From Nitrospira sp. CG24A (GTDB lineage Bacteria; Nitrospirota; Nitrospiria; Nitrospirales; Nitrospiraceae): 64,000 bases of DNA. The position numbers and the translations under genes were made by a program. Of the stretch, positions 8,752 through 16,996 are shown piece after piece (positions within the stretch are counted from its first letter, which is position 1; each line of letters opens with the position of its first letter). Location: contig NEWT02000028.1 of NCBI GenBank assembly GCA_002869925.2, forward strand, positions 1 through 64,000, given 5' to 3'. The notes under the pieces were generated by a model. It was given only the letters and a program-made list of their open reading frames with translations, ran no database searches and was not told the DNA's origin.

Positions 8752-8884
8752 AATGCTCCCTCCAAGCTTGCTCGTTGGCTCTTAGGGATGGGGGCTGATT
8801 GGTCTTCCATTGCGCGCGTCCAACGAGGGGAGTCCACGACCGCGCGTTGCGCGAGCACAGAAGACCATCAGCCCCCATCCCCTC
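8752..8884. repeat. Family B hairpin repeat, copy 2
   Basis: The core hairpin is 8785-8881. The left arm is GGGATGGGGGCTGAT plus GGTCTTC, the right arm GAAGACC plus ATCAGCCCCCATCCC, so over 20 bases pair almost perfectly. Relative to copy 1, an inner stem pair changed on both sides (GATCTTC/GAAGATC to GGTCTTC/GAAGACC). The outer flank (ATGCTCCCTCCAAGCTTGC) also matches the flank at about 2565. The right arm overlaps the last codons of the flavoprotein gene on the minus strand. Confidence 0.8.
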
Positions 8885-9599
8885 CTCCGTCGTAATATTT
8901 TTCGCGGTAGATAGGGCACAAGCCTTTTTTCTGAAGCAACGATGTGGCATCAGCGATCATCGCGCTATTCCCGCAGAGATACACGGCCAAATTCTTGACT
9001 GAGGTGACCCGCTCCTCAATCAGACGGAGCACGCGGCCCGACTCACCGGACCAACCTGGATCAGGGCGGGAAAGCGTGGTGACAGCCGTGAGGGTCGGCG
9101 TTCGTTTGGTCAATTCAGCCAGTTCCTCCTGATCATACAAATCCTGCTGGCTGCGCAAGCCCCAGAACAGCATCGCCGGTCTCGGATTGTGACATTCCGC
9201 GTTTGCCAACAGCATGGATCGGATCGGCGCGATGCCGGTTCCGCTGGCGACAAACAGCAGTTCTCGCTCCGGATCGTCTCGCAGATAGAAATGCCCCGCC
9301 GGTCCTTTGAAGTGTGTTTTCTCTCCTGCCTTGAGATGGAAGAGAAAGCCGGAGCCAGGACCACCCGATACCAGATTGAACAAGAGCGTGATCACGCCCG
9401 CACGGCTCGGTTGGGACGCAATGGAGTAGGCCCGCGTGAGGAGGCGGCCGGTCTGCGGATCCGGCATTTCGAATGAGATAAACTGGCCGGGCTTGAACGT
9501 GATCGTCCTCGGCTCGATCAGACATAGATCGATCTGGCGCACGTCATGCGTAAGATTCTTGATCGACTCAACTTGTGCGGTGAACATTTCGATCGGCAT
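8868..9599 (-). CDS. Ferredoxin/flavodoxin-NADP+ reductase-type FAD oxidoreductase
   Basis: A 243-residue flavoprotein. RAYSIAS is the FAD-binding RxYS motif, GPAGHFYL follows in the FAD domain, and FVASGTGIAPIRSML is the NAD(P)-binding segment. YLCGNSAMI is the C-terminal CGxxxM motif. It should move electrons between NAD(P)H and a ferredoxin-like or haem partner. ATG 9599 starts at MPIEMF; an alternative start nine codons upstream (9626) is less likely. The last residues (GGGDGG) and the stop codon are supplied by repeat B, so the original C-terminus probably ended near REKYYD. Confidence 0.85.
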   Translation of the reverse strand: MPIEMFTAQVESIKNLTHDVRQIDLCLIEPRTITFKPGQFISFEMPDPQTGRLLTRAYSIASQPSRAGVITLLFNLVSGGPGSGFLFHLKAGEKTHFKGPAGHFYLRDDPERELLFVASGTGIAPIRSMLLANAECHNPRPAMLFWGLRSQQDLYDQEELAELTKRTPTLTAVTTLSRPDPGWSGESGRVLRLIEERVTSVKNLAVYLCGNSAMIADATSLLQKKGLCPIYREKYYDGGGDGG

Positions 9600-9611
9600 G
9601 GCGAGCGATTC

Positions 9612-9690
9612 TAGCAGAACACTCAAAAAGTCCGCCAGCGGGGAAGAAAGACGGCCCCGTGAGTCCCCTGTGCTTGCGCAACCGCTCCTC
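9612..9690. repeat. Degenerate fragments of family A and family B repeats
   Basis: CAGAACACTCAAAAAGTCC followed by GCCAGC resembles a family A arm, joined directly to sequence whose reverse complement (GGTTGCGCAAGCACAG) resembles the family B core. It lies between the flavoprotein start and the DUF6714 stop. No full hairpin is preserved. Confidence 0.45.
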
Positions 9691-9695
9691 CTCTC

Positions 9696-10340
9696 TTACC
9701 CATTCGCGCCACCCCCAATATCTCTCAGGTATTCAGCTTCTTCGTGACGATACTGTCGAATGGCCTGATGCGTCGGCCCGTTCACAGCCCGGTCCCGCCA
9801 GAAGCAGTCGAGCGCGGCCTTGATCGCTTCCGTGTTGAGCTTGTGAGAATCCGCATCCCGTTTGTATTCCAGATAGGCCACGATGGCTTGCGCTTCCTCT
9901 CTCGTAAATACGGAAAGGCGGCAACGCGCATGATCGTGCCAGGTCATCGCTCCGTATCGGCGTGGATTGATGAATGCCGATTTGCCGATCGTCTTTTCAT
10001 GGATCCGTTTCCCAGCGGGAATCTTGACAACCTTGTCTATGAATCCATTTGTGAGATGGAATACCGGATCGGCGGTGTGCAGCTGGTCCTTGAGGTCGGC
10101 AATCACATAGGCAGGAAGGAAATACCGGAAGCCTCCTTCGGAAAAGAAACTCAGTGCATCGTAGCTGCCGTCAAGAACCACAGGGGCGAGTTGCGACCAA
10201 TCGGTAACACCGATGAACGGTGCGACCGACTCCCCCGGCTCACAGCCCTCGTGGCTTCCCTGCACAAACGCATCGCCAGGATGCTCCGTGTCGTGAAAGG
10301 CCTGCCGAATGTGCTCAATGACTCGCTGCGCGTCTTGCAT
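9696..10340 (-). CDS. DUF6714-like protein of unknown function
   Basis: A 214-residue soluble protein. The run IEHIRQAF, then a W in VTDWSQLAP, then DALSFFSEGGFRYFLPAYVI is the pattern I associate with DUF6714, annotated in many bacteria without known function. The assignment is from memory of the pattern, not a search. ATG 10340 has AAGGGGAG upstream and is preferred over the longer frame starting at 10394. It is divergent from the TetR gene, with about 260 bases between the starts. Confidence 0.65.
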   Translation of the reverse strand: MQDAQRVIEHIRQAFHDTEHPGDAFVQGSHEGCEPGESVAPFIGVTDWSQLAPVVLDGSYDALSFFSEGGFRYFLPAYVIADLKDQLHTADPVFHLTNGFIDKVVKIPAGKRIHEKTIGKSAFINPRRYGAMTWHDHARCRLSVFTREEAQAIVAYLEYKRDADSHKLNTEAIKAALDCFWRDRAVNGPTHQAIRQYRHEEAEYLRDIGGGANG

Positions 10341-10603
10341 CACTCCCCTTGCATGCCGATTGAAACCGCATTCGCGCCGCGACACCGAAATCATACAGTC
10401 GAATGTTGGATTCGGAAATACCCTCGTCTGTCGATATCGGCGAGCGGAAATACTGATCCTACCCCCAACCCTGGAATCGAGGCAACCAACTTGGCAAACA
10501 CGCCGTCGCTCTCATCAAGGGCGACACCGGAAGATTTATACTTGATCGATCGTTCCAGTATTTGATAGTTTCCCCACCGAGCCGGAACATATGGTGAGCT
10601 CAG

Positions 10604-11230
10604 ATGCCCCGCCCGAAGGAATTCAACCCAGACGATGCCATTGAGAAGGCCATGCAGGTCTTCTGGCACAAAGGCTATGAAGCCACCTCGATGGAAGATT
10701 TGCTGAGCGCGATGGATCTGAATCGCGGTTCGCTCTACGACACGTTCGGAGACAAACGCCAACTGTTCCTCAAGGTGATGGATCGGTACTGCACCAACTT
10801 TGTCGGACTGAAATTCTCCCTCCTTAACCAACCAGGGCCGGCAATCCCGGCACTCCGTCGATTTATTCATGGCATGATCGAGAGTAGCCTAGGCGACCCG
10901 CAGCGCCGAGGCTGCTTGATCGCCAACACGGTCATGGAACTGGCGCCGCACGAGAACGAGATTGCAGGCACACTCCGCCAGGCGTTGAAGATGGCTGAAG
11001 ATACATTCTTCCAAGTCTTGGCCCGCGCCAAACAGCAGGGCGAATTAATGGAGAATAAAGATCCGCGCGCACTGGCGCGCTTTCTCACAACGATGCTGCA
11101 AGGAACCATTGTGATGATCAAGTCCGGAGCATCGGCTGACGCGGTGAAACAGACAGTGGAGACCGCCCTCTCAATTTTAGACTCAGCCGATATGTTCCGA
11201 CCGAGCATTGAACGTTCGTTCGATACTTGA
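10604..11230 (+). CDS. TetR/AcrR family transcriptional regulator
   Basis: A 208-residue repressor-type protein. The N-terminal helix-turn-helix reads AMQVFWHKGYEATSMEDLLSAM followed by NRGSLYDTFGDKRQLF, the classic TetR pattern at about residues 16-56. The C-terminal domain (about 75-200) should bind an inducer; its RGCLI segment places it with the YcdC/AcuR-like group whose members often sense electrophiles or alkyl compounds. It heads a run of same-strand small genes and is divergent from the DUF6714 gene, so either or both may be its targets. I could not identify an operator palindrome with confidence. Confidence 0.9.
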   Translation: MPRPKEFNPDDAIEKAMQVFWHKGYEATSMEDLLSAMDLNRGSLYDTFGDKRQLFLKVMDRYCTNFVGLKFSLLNQPGPAIPALRRFIHGMIESSLGDPQRRGCLIANTVMELAPHENEIAGTLRQALKMAEDTFFQVLARAKQQGELMENKDPRALARFLTTMLQGTIVMIKSGASADAVKQTVETALSILDSADMFRPSIERSFDT

Positions 11231-11264
11231 ACCAGCCGAGGATGTTGAAACAAGGAGGTGCCCC

Positions 11265-11477
11265 ATGACATGCCGCCGCTGCAATGGGTTGATGGTTCAA
11301 GAACGGTATGACGATCTTGGATTGGGCTCTGCGGGATATGAAACCTCCGGCTGGCGCTGCCTGAATTGTGGTGCGATCGTCGATGCCTCAATTGCGACTC
11401 ATCACCACTCCACCCACAAGACCGAGCCGAACCAGCTCTTGAAGCAACGGCTGAAGAAACTGGTGAAGATTCCATAA
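11265..11477 (+). CDS. Small zinc-ribbon protein
   Basis: A 70-residue protein with two CxxC pairs, CRRC near the start and CLNC about 33 residues later, the usual four-cysteine zinc ribbon. MTCRRCNGLMVQER and a following WRC are typical of small zinc-ribbon proteins. The start is fixed by a near-perfect AAGGAGGT upstream. Function unknown. It follows the TetR gene by about 35 bases and is probably in the same transcript. Confidence 0.75.
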   Translation: MTCRRCNGLMVQERYDDLGLGSAGYETSGWRCLNCGAIVDASIATHHHSTHKTEPNQLLKQRLKKLVKIP

Positions 11478-11608
11478 GAGACTCATCGCCATGTATCGCG
11501 TCGAGGATAGAGAGAAAAGGACGCGCCCTCACACGGATTCATTCAGGCAATGTGGACAATGCATCGAGTCCCGTACGCCATCATCTGTCAACCAAGGAGG
11601 ATCTCATC

Positions 11609-11998
11609 ATGACGACCATCGAAATCGGAAAAGAAGTGGCGGCTCTGTGCAAGCAGGGCAAGAATCAGGAGGCGATCGATCGTTTTTATTCGCCGAATAT
11701 CGAGAGCGTGGAGGCCTGCGCTATGCCTGGAATGGATCAGACCCAAAATGGCATCCAGGCCATTAAAGGGAAGAATCAGTGGTGGGTCGATAATCATCAA
11801 ATCCACGGCAGCACGGTTGATGGGCCTTATCCCAACGGCGACCGCTTCATTCTGCATTTCAAGTATGACGTCACACCGAAGCACACAGGGAAACGCATGA
11901 CTTTGGATGAAACGGGTCTCTATACAGTTCACAGTGGAAAAATCGTCAAGGAGGAGTTCTTCTACTCCATGTCAAAGCCGGAGGGCGGGCAATGTTGA
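11609..11998 (+). CDS. SnoaL-like / NTF2-fold protein
   Basis: A 129-residue soluble protein with the compact alpha+beta layout of the SnoaL-like/NTF2 superfamily: helices at the start (VAALCKQGKNQEAIDRFYS), then strands including DRFILHFKYDVT and GLYTVHSGKIVKEEFFY. Members are isomerases, cyclases or binding proteins; no specific activity can be read here. AAGGAGG lies nine bases upstream of the ATG. Part of the run downstream of the TetR gene. Confidence 0.7.
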   Translation: MTTIEIGKEVAALCKQGKNQEAIDRFYSPNIESVEACAMPGMDQTQNGIQAIKGKNQWWVDNHQIHGSTVDGPYPNGDRFILHFKYDVTPKHTGKRMTLDETGLYTVHSGKIVKEEFFYSMSKPEGGQC

Positions 11999-12058
11999 CC
12001 TGAGTTGGAGAACGTGCTTGACTACAAAAACCGCACGGCGTATCTACGGAGGTCTGCC

Positions 12059-12562
12059 ATGAAATGGTTGATCACCCTTTCTCTTATCCTCTATGCTTTC
12101 GCAGTACCGCTCCAACCGGTGCAAGCCGATAGCTCGACCGCGCCCAACTTCGGCCCCTTGGCCTCGCTCGTTGGCGAATGGCAAGGCAAGGACCCGGAGG
12201 GGAAGCCGATGACCGCATCGTATCAGTGGACCGGCAGTGGCACGACCCTCGTCGAGACGATGACGAAGGCTCAGAAACCGATGATGATGACGATGTACCA
12301 TGCCCACAAAACAGGCCTGATGCTGACCCATTACTGTAAGCTCGGCAACCAGCCGCGTATGCGAGCCGATCTGCCCGGGAGCGACGCGAAGACGCTGTCC
12401 TTTCACTTCATTGACATCACGAATCTCGCCAACCCAACGGACGCACATATGCACAAAGTCTCGTTTACCTTTCAGGATCAGGATCATTTCACCCAGGAAT
12501 GGATACTCAGCAAGGATGGGAAGGAACTGCCGCATCGGTTTGAATATACTCGTGCGAAGTAG
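12059..12562 (+). CDS. Exported DUF1579-like protein
   Basis: A 167-residue protein with a signal peptide (about 1-22, ending VQA). The mature part begins LASLVGEWQGKDPEGKPM, a pattern shared with DUF1579 and related lipocalin-like beta-barrel proteins, and ends EWILSKDGKELPHRFEYTR. Likely periplasmic, ligand unknown. GGAGGT precedes the ATG. It follows the SnoaL-like gene on the same strand. Confidence 0.65.
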   Translation: MKWLITLSLILYAFAVPLQPVQADSSTAPNFGPLASLVGEWQGKDPEGKPMTASYQWTGSGTTLVETMTKAQKPMMMTMYHAHKTGLMLTHYCKLGNQPRMRADLPGSDAKTLSFHFIDITNLANPTDAHMHKVSFTFQDQDHFTQEWILSKDGKELPHRFEYTRAK

Positions 12563-12601
12563 AGCTCCATCATTCATCTAACCACACAGGAGGAGAAGAC
12601 C

Positions 12602-12808
12602 ATGGCGACGAAACCATACAAGCAACTCGGATGTCTGGATGTCCAACCGGCAGGCGGCTGCGGATTCCAGGTGCGGGCTGAGACGGAGGCGGAACTGATG
12701 CAGTTGGTGGCCACCCACGCCAAGCAGTGCCATAAGCTGGAATCAATCCCGCAGGAAATGGCGGCCCAGGTGAAGGCGGCGATTAAGACCGTGACCGTCA
12801 CGGTCTAA
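12602..12808 (+). CDS. DUF1059 family small protein
   Basis: A 68-residue protein. GCLDVQPAGGCGFQVRAETEAELMQLVATHAKQCH has the DUF1059 arrangement: a CGF/AET strand followed by a helix with a histidine and a terminal cysteine. Function unknown in the family. GGAGGAG is upstream. The 3' end encodes VTVTV over the palindrome GACCGTGAC-C-GTCACGGTC, followed by a second hairpin after the stop. Confidence 0.8.
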   Translation: MATKPYKQLGCLDVQPAGGCGFQVRAETEAELMQLVATHAKQCHKLESIPQEMAAQVKAAIKTVTVTV

Positions 12809-12827
12809 ACGATCTCTTGACTGGGGA

Positions 12828-12860
12828 GCCGTTCCCTGAGCGATGAACTCAGGGAACGGC
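12828..12860 (+). terminator. Perfect 13-bp stem-loop between the DUF1059 and lipoprotein genes
   Basis: GCCGTTCCCTGAG pairs fully with CTCAGGGAACGGC across a 7-base loop. No T-tract follows, so it is either an attenuating or RNA-stabilising hairpin or a factor-assisted terminator. Confidence 0.55.
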
Positions 12861-12883
12861 CCTTCACAATACAGGAGGCTCCA

Positions 12884-13318
12884 ATGCACCGCTTAATCGG
12901 AACCCTCACCCTTTCAATGTTGCTGCTCGGGCTCTCCGGTTGCAGCTATCTATTCTATCCCCGCGCAAGTGACTACGCGACACAGGCAAAGGGCGCAAGC
13001 GTGGTCGAGACGATGATCAACCTGACGCACATGATGGAGGCATCGGCGAACAAGGCCAAAGGCGGCAAGGGCGTCGATACCGCCTTCGACGATTTTCACA
13101 ACCAACTGCACGCCTTGCTGGACTCCTATGGCGACGTCACGAAGGAACAGGCCAAGACTCCGGCCTATGATCTCGCGGTGACGCACAAGAAGGAACTCAC
13201 GGCGATCTTTTGGCGGTTATGGAAATTTAAGGACGATCAACCACAGCGCGATCAACACCTGGATCTCTCCATCGCCGAGCTGAAGGAACTGCGCGACACA
13301 TTGAAGACAATCAACTAA
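12884..13318 (+). CDS. Small lipoprotein of unknown function
   Basis: A 144-residue protein with a lipoprotein signal (LLLGLSGC, lipid-modified cysteine at residue 20). The mature part is helical and charged, with a segment MINLTHMMEASANKAKG and the C-terminal LSIAELKELRDTLKTI. No family is recognised. AGGAGG precedes the ATG. It is the last of the small-protein run and is followed after 21 bases by the methyltransferase. Confidence 0.7.
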   Translation: MHRLIGTLTLSMLLLGLSGCSYLFYPRASDYATQAKGASVVETMINLTHMMEASANKAKGGKGVDTAFDDFHNQLHALLDSYGDVTKEQAKTPAYDLAVTHKKELTAIFWRLWKFKDDQPQRDQHLDLSIAELKELRDTLKTIN

Positions 13319-13339
13319 CCTGCCGGAAGGATAGAGACC

Positions 13340-14194
13340 ATGGGACAGACACCGGAACAGATCATCGAAGGCCAACGGCAGGACTGGAACCGGGTCGCCG
13401 GGGGCTGGGAAAAGTGGGATCGATTCTTCGACGAGCAGATGGCGTTTTTGAATCACCGACTCGTGGGTGATGCCCGGCTGCGAGCCGGGATGAGCGTGCT
13501 CGATCTCGGTTCAGGGACCGGCTATCCCGCCCTGCTCGGCGCTCAAACCGTTGGGCCGAACGGAAGCGTGACAGGACTAGATCTCGCCGAGCAGATGCTT
13601 GCCGCTGCACGACGCAAGGCTACAACACTGGGCCTCACGAATGTGACGTTCCGTACCGGGGACGTGACCGCACTTCCATTTGAGGCTGACTCGTTCGATG
13701 CCATCACGAGCCGCTTCTGCTTGATGTTTCTTCCGGAAATTCCGAAAGCCGCCGCTGAGATCGCGCGCGTGCTGAAGCCCGGTGCTTGGCTGGCTGCAGC
13801 TGTCTGGTCGGCTCCGGATAAGAACCCCTATCTGATGATTCCGATTACCGTCATTAAGCAATTCCTCGATCTACCGCCACCAGACCCAACCGCACCGGGA
13901 ATTTTCCGGCTTGCGAAGCCAGGCGATTTGGCGGGAATGCTACAACAGGCAGGGCTCACAAACCTATTCGAAGAAGAATTCGTCGCCGATGTGAAATTTC
14001 CATCAGGAGAAGAATATTACGCCAGTGTCATGGACATCGCCGCGCCGATTCAAAACCTGTTCGCCAAACTGTCCGATGAACAGAAAGCAGACGCGCGTGG
14101 CCGCATCATCACCTCTGCCAACCAACACCGCCGAACAGATGGCATTGCACTCCCCATTGCTGTACGGATGGTCGCGGGGCGCAAGCCGCTCTGA
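13340..14194 (+). CDS. Class I SAM-dependent methyltransferase
   Basis: A 284-residue methyltransferase of the UbiE/methyltransferase-11 type. LDLGSGTGYPAL is motif I (about residue 55), GLDLAEQMLAAAR is the acidic post-I loop, and FDAITSRFCLMFLPE is motif II. ARVLKPGAWLAAAVW is the post-II strand. The acceptor is unknown. The C-terminal region after about 170 is helical and variable. Seven bases separate its stop from the TfoX-N gene, suggesting coupling. Confidence 0.85.
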   Translation: MGQTPEQIIEGQRQDWNRVAGGWEKWDRFFDEQMAFLNHRLVGDARLRAGMSVLDLGSGTGYPALLGAQTVGPNGSVTGLDLAEQMLAAARRKATTLGLTNVTFRTGDVTALPFEADSFDAITSRFCLMFLPEIPKAAAEIARVLKPGAWLAAAVWSAPDKNPYLMIPITVIKQFLDLPPPDPTAPGIFRLAKPGDLAGMLQQAGLTNLFEEEFVADVKFPSGEEYYASVMDIAAPIQNLFAKLSDEQKADARGRIITSANQHRRTDGIALPIAVRMVAGRKPL

Positions 14195-14201
14195 TGCACC
14201 G

Positions 14202-14513
14202 ATGGCAACCAAACAGGATGGTTTCAAAGACTATGTGCTGGATCAACTAGCCGATCTGCGCGGCGTCACCTGCCGCGCGATGTTCGGCGGATACGGGCTG
14301 TACCAACATGACACCTTCTTCGGTATCATCCATAAAGGCCGGCTCTACTTTAAGACTGATCGGATCACCGCAGCTCGTTACCGCGACCGAGGCATGAAAC
14401 CCTTCAAGCCCTCAGCCGCTCAGACGCTCAAAAATTATTATGAGGTTCCCGTCGAAGTTCTGGAAGTTGCAGACGACCTCACCGCATGGGCTTCTCAGGC
14501 CACACAACGATGA
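14202..14513 (+). CDS. TfoX N-terminal domain protein
   Basis: A 103-residue protein consisting only of the TfoX-N domain: GVTCRAMFGGYGLYQHDTFFGII followed by LYFKTD and YYEVPVEVLE. In Haemophilus the full TfoX/Sxy is a competence activator with an extra C-terminal domain. Single-domain versions are widespread and of unknown role, so no competence function is implied. The start at 14202 excludes a long non-homologous in-frame extension overlapping the methyltransferase. Confidence 0.85.
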   Translation: MATKQDGFKDYVLDQLADLRGVTCRAMFGGYGLYQHDTFFGIIHKGRLYFKTDRITAARYRDRGMKPFKPSAAQTLKNYYEVPVEVLEVADDLTAWASQATQR

Positions 14514-14764
14514 AGATCCTGTTACTTCACAGGATGGGCCGTTCAATGACCGAACTGTTTTCTGTGTAGGCTGCGCCCTCCACTTTCTCTTCCTGCAACG
14601 GGATTTCTTTTCCATTCATCGCGATCCATTGAGCGTCAACCTGAAAAACTATTGGATATTGCAGGGGAATCCAAACAATTTTCCCGAGCGATACCGGTCC
14701 ATGGGAAAGGCATCCCCCTTGCTCTTCGGGATCGTCACACACCGTGAAGCACTAGGAGAGTTGC

Positions 14765-16177
14765 ATGGAACCGACTACACTGATTCTACAATTGCCAACA
14801 GGTGATAGAACACATCGCCTTTCTTTCCTTCGCTCAAGCACAATGGTCCTCTTTTTTTTCATCACTGCGCTTGGAACCTCTTCGACCGTAATGGGCGCAT
14901 CGACGCCGCCCCAGATACCGCTCTTTGCAGATGCACCAAGCGTAGCGCCTCCGGCAATCGCCCAGGCATTGCCGGCGCCCCAGACACTCAAGCGATGGGT
15001 ACGGCAGCAGCGCACCATCGCACTCAATCCCACAGCACTGGACGTTATGAATCGTCCTCGTACCGAGGCTCACCCCGACGTGACGCTGAACCTTTTTGAT
15101 AATGGGCCTCGAACGCTCGACCTTGACCAGCCCAGCACACATCCCAATAAGACAAAGGTCTGGCGCGGACGGCTGCGTGGAGAAGTAGCAAGCGACGTGA
15201 CCTTGGTGGTTCACGGCACGACCATGGTGGGAACGATTCTGTCGAACCAACGCCTCTACAAGATCGAGTCAACCGGCGGAAATCTTCACCGCCTCATAGA
15301 AATAGACGAGGAAGCCTTGCCCCCTGATGACCACCCCCTTGTGGTAACCGACAAAGATCCCGTTGCCACCCCTCCCGCGAGTGGGACCTCACAACAGTCT
15401 GATACCACTACCGCAGCAACTGGCGACTCGATCGTCGATCTGTTGGTCGTCTACACGTCAACGGCGAAGACCAAGGAAGGCGGCCGGGCTGCGATGGAAG
15501 CGTTGATCACTTTGGGGGTCGATTCAGCCAATCAAGCTTACGGTAACAGTCAAATCGCGATGCAGCTCCGGCTCGTCCGTATGGCCGAGGTGACCTATAC
15601 GGAGTCGGGCAATATGAACACGGATCTCACCCGCTTGCAGAATACCACCGACGGAATCCTGGATCAGGTTCATCAGTTGCGAGACCAGCACAAAGCCGAT
15701 CTCGTCGCGTTGATCGTGGACAATGGAGGCAACTCTTGCGGCATCGCGTACGTGATGACAAACGGGCCGAGTGCCAGCTTCACGAGTTACGCATTCAGCG
15801 TGACGGCGCGTGATTGCATCGCGAACAGTACCCTCGCCCACGAATTGGGACATAACATGGGCAACGCACATGATCGAACCACGGGTGGAACGGGCGTCTA
15901 TCCTTACTCCTATGGGTATCGGGACGAAGTCGGAAAATTCCGGACGATCATGGCCTATGGCTGCCCGACCGTCTCTTGCCCGCGCGTGAAGTATTTCTCC
16001 AATCCACGGCTTCTCTACAACGGACGCCGGCTCGGGATCGATCACACCACCAATCCAGCAAACTCCGCGGACAACGCGCGTTCCATGAACGATGTGCGTC
16101 ACATCGTCGCGGCATGGCGTGCAGCGACCACAGACGTGACGCCTCCGGCTGCACCAACAGGCATCCAGATTCGGTAG
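14765..16177 (+). CDS. Exported M12-like zinc metalloprotease (reprolysin-type)
   Basis: A 470-residue protein with a hydrophobic N-terminal segment (about 26-45) as signal or anchor. A pro-region (about 75-195) ends in LIEIDEEALPPDD. The catalytic domain starts near SIVDLLVVYTSTAK and contains the extended zinc site HELGHNMGNAHD (H359, E360, H363, H369) with the Met-turn TIMAYG (M396). Metzincins of this kind cleave proteins outside the cell. Two cysteines near GCPTVSC may form a disulfide. AGGAG precedes the ATG. The gene directly downstream repeats only its pro-region. Confidence 0.85.
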   Translation: MEPTTLILQLPTGDRTHRLSFLRSSTMVLFFFITALGTSSTVMGASTPPQIPLFADAPSVAPPAIAQALPAPQTLKRWVRQQRTIALNPTALDVMNRPRTEAHPDVTLNLFDNGPRTLDLDQPSTHPNKTKVWRGRLRGEVASDVTLVVHGTTMVGTILSNQRLYKIESTGGNLHRLIEIDEEALPPDDHPLVVTDKDPVATPPASGTSQQSDTTTAATGDSIVDLLVVYTSTAKTKEGGRAAMEALITLGVDSANQAYGNSQIAMQLRLVRMAEVTYTESGNMNTDLTRLQNTTDGILDQVHQLRDQHKADLVALIVDNGGNSCGIAYVMTNGPSASFTSYAFSVTARDCIANSTLAHELGHNMGNAHDRTTGGTGVYPYSYGYRDEVGKFRTIMAYGCPTVSCPRVKYFSNPRLLYNGRRLGIDHTTNPANSADNARSMNDVRHIVAAWRAATTDVTPPAAPTGIQIR

Positions 16178-16300
16178 TGTCTTGACCGGAATGATTCAGA
16201 CACAATCGGCGCCTCTCCATGATTTCATGATCGCGCTAAGCCGCACCCCTCTATATAATGAGGCCAACGACTGCGACCTCATGGATACGAAAGCCTCTCT

Positions 16301-16795
16301 ATGGTCCGCCAATTCACCTCTATTTTTCTCGCTGCCGTGCTGGGCTGTGTCTTCTTCAACCAGATCGTATGGGCTGATGAGCGCCCGATGCCGAAGAGTT
16401 TGTGGCAGACAGTCCTGACTCCTCCCGCCGCAGATCAGCCGCCGACGCCGCGAAGGCCTTGGGTGCTCCGAGATCGAGAGATTGCTCTCGATCTCTCACT
16501 CCTTCACGTCTTGAAGGACGCTGGAGCCAGACCCCATCCTAGGATGACAATTGATCTCTTCGATCGCACCAACCATGAGTTGGATGTCATGTCGACGGTC
16601 TCCCGCAGCAACGATACCGCCATCATCCGCGGTACATTCAAGCCCCCTTCGAGGGGAGACTTTACCTTTGTCGCCAGCGGCAATCTCCTTATCGGAACCA
16701 TACAGATGGGTGATCGTCTCTATAAGACTGAGCACATCGCCAACGGTCGGCTGCGACTGCTCGAAATCGATCCCGAAAAATTGCCACCGGATTGA
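16301..16795 (+). CDS. Truncated paralogue of the metalloprotease pro-region
   Basis: A 164-residue protein with a signal peptide (about 1-25, ending VWA). It aligns by eye with the N-terminal part of the preceding protease: REIALDLSLLHVL, HPRMTIDLFDR, RGTFKPPSRGDFTFVASG, LIGTIQMGDRLYKTE and LLEIDPEKLPPD each match an equivalent segment. It stops exactly where the protease continues LPPDDHPLVV. Just past the stop, another frame reads QPVAMPP, like DPVATPP in the protease. It is therefore probably a frameshifted and shortened duplicate; expression as a free pro-peptide is possible but unproven. Confidence 0.6.
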   Translation: MVRQFTSIFLAAVLGCVFFNQIVWADERPMPKSLWQTVLTPPAADQPPTPRRPWVLRDREIALDLSLLHVLKDAGARPHPRMTIDLFDRTNHELDVMSTVSRSNDTAIIRGTFKPPSRGDFTFVASGNLLIGTIQMGDRLYKTEHIANGRLRLLEIDPEKLPPD

Positions 16796-16996
16796 TCTTC
16801 ACTCCTCCCAGCCCGTGGCGATGCCACCGCTCGCTGATCGCCGATGCGCTGGTCACGCGTGGCTGAAAGGTCAGGCATATCTTTTCGCAAGCCAAGACAG
16901 ACGAACATCGTTTGACGCGGTTTGCGATCATCGACGATGCTACACTCGTCTATCCTCAACCAATCGACCCTCTTCAACTTCCCCGACTCTTCTGAC

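Noticed and set aside
8752-8884. CRISPR array
   Set aside because: The GC-rich repeat cores are not evenly spaced, have no unique spacers of constant length and no cas genes nearby. They are hairpin repeats.
10391-10870. 159-codon minus-strand frame
   Set aside because: Largely antisense to the TetR helix-turn-helix region; no ribosome site or domain.
14440-14805. 121-codon plus-strand frame between TfoX-N and the protease
   Set aside because: Overlaps both neighbours, has no ribosome site and no recognisable sequence.
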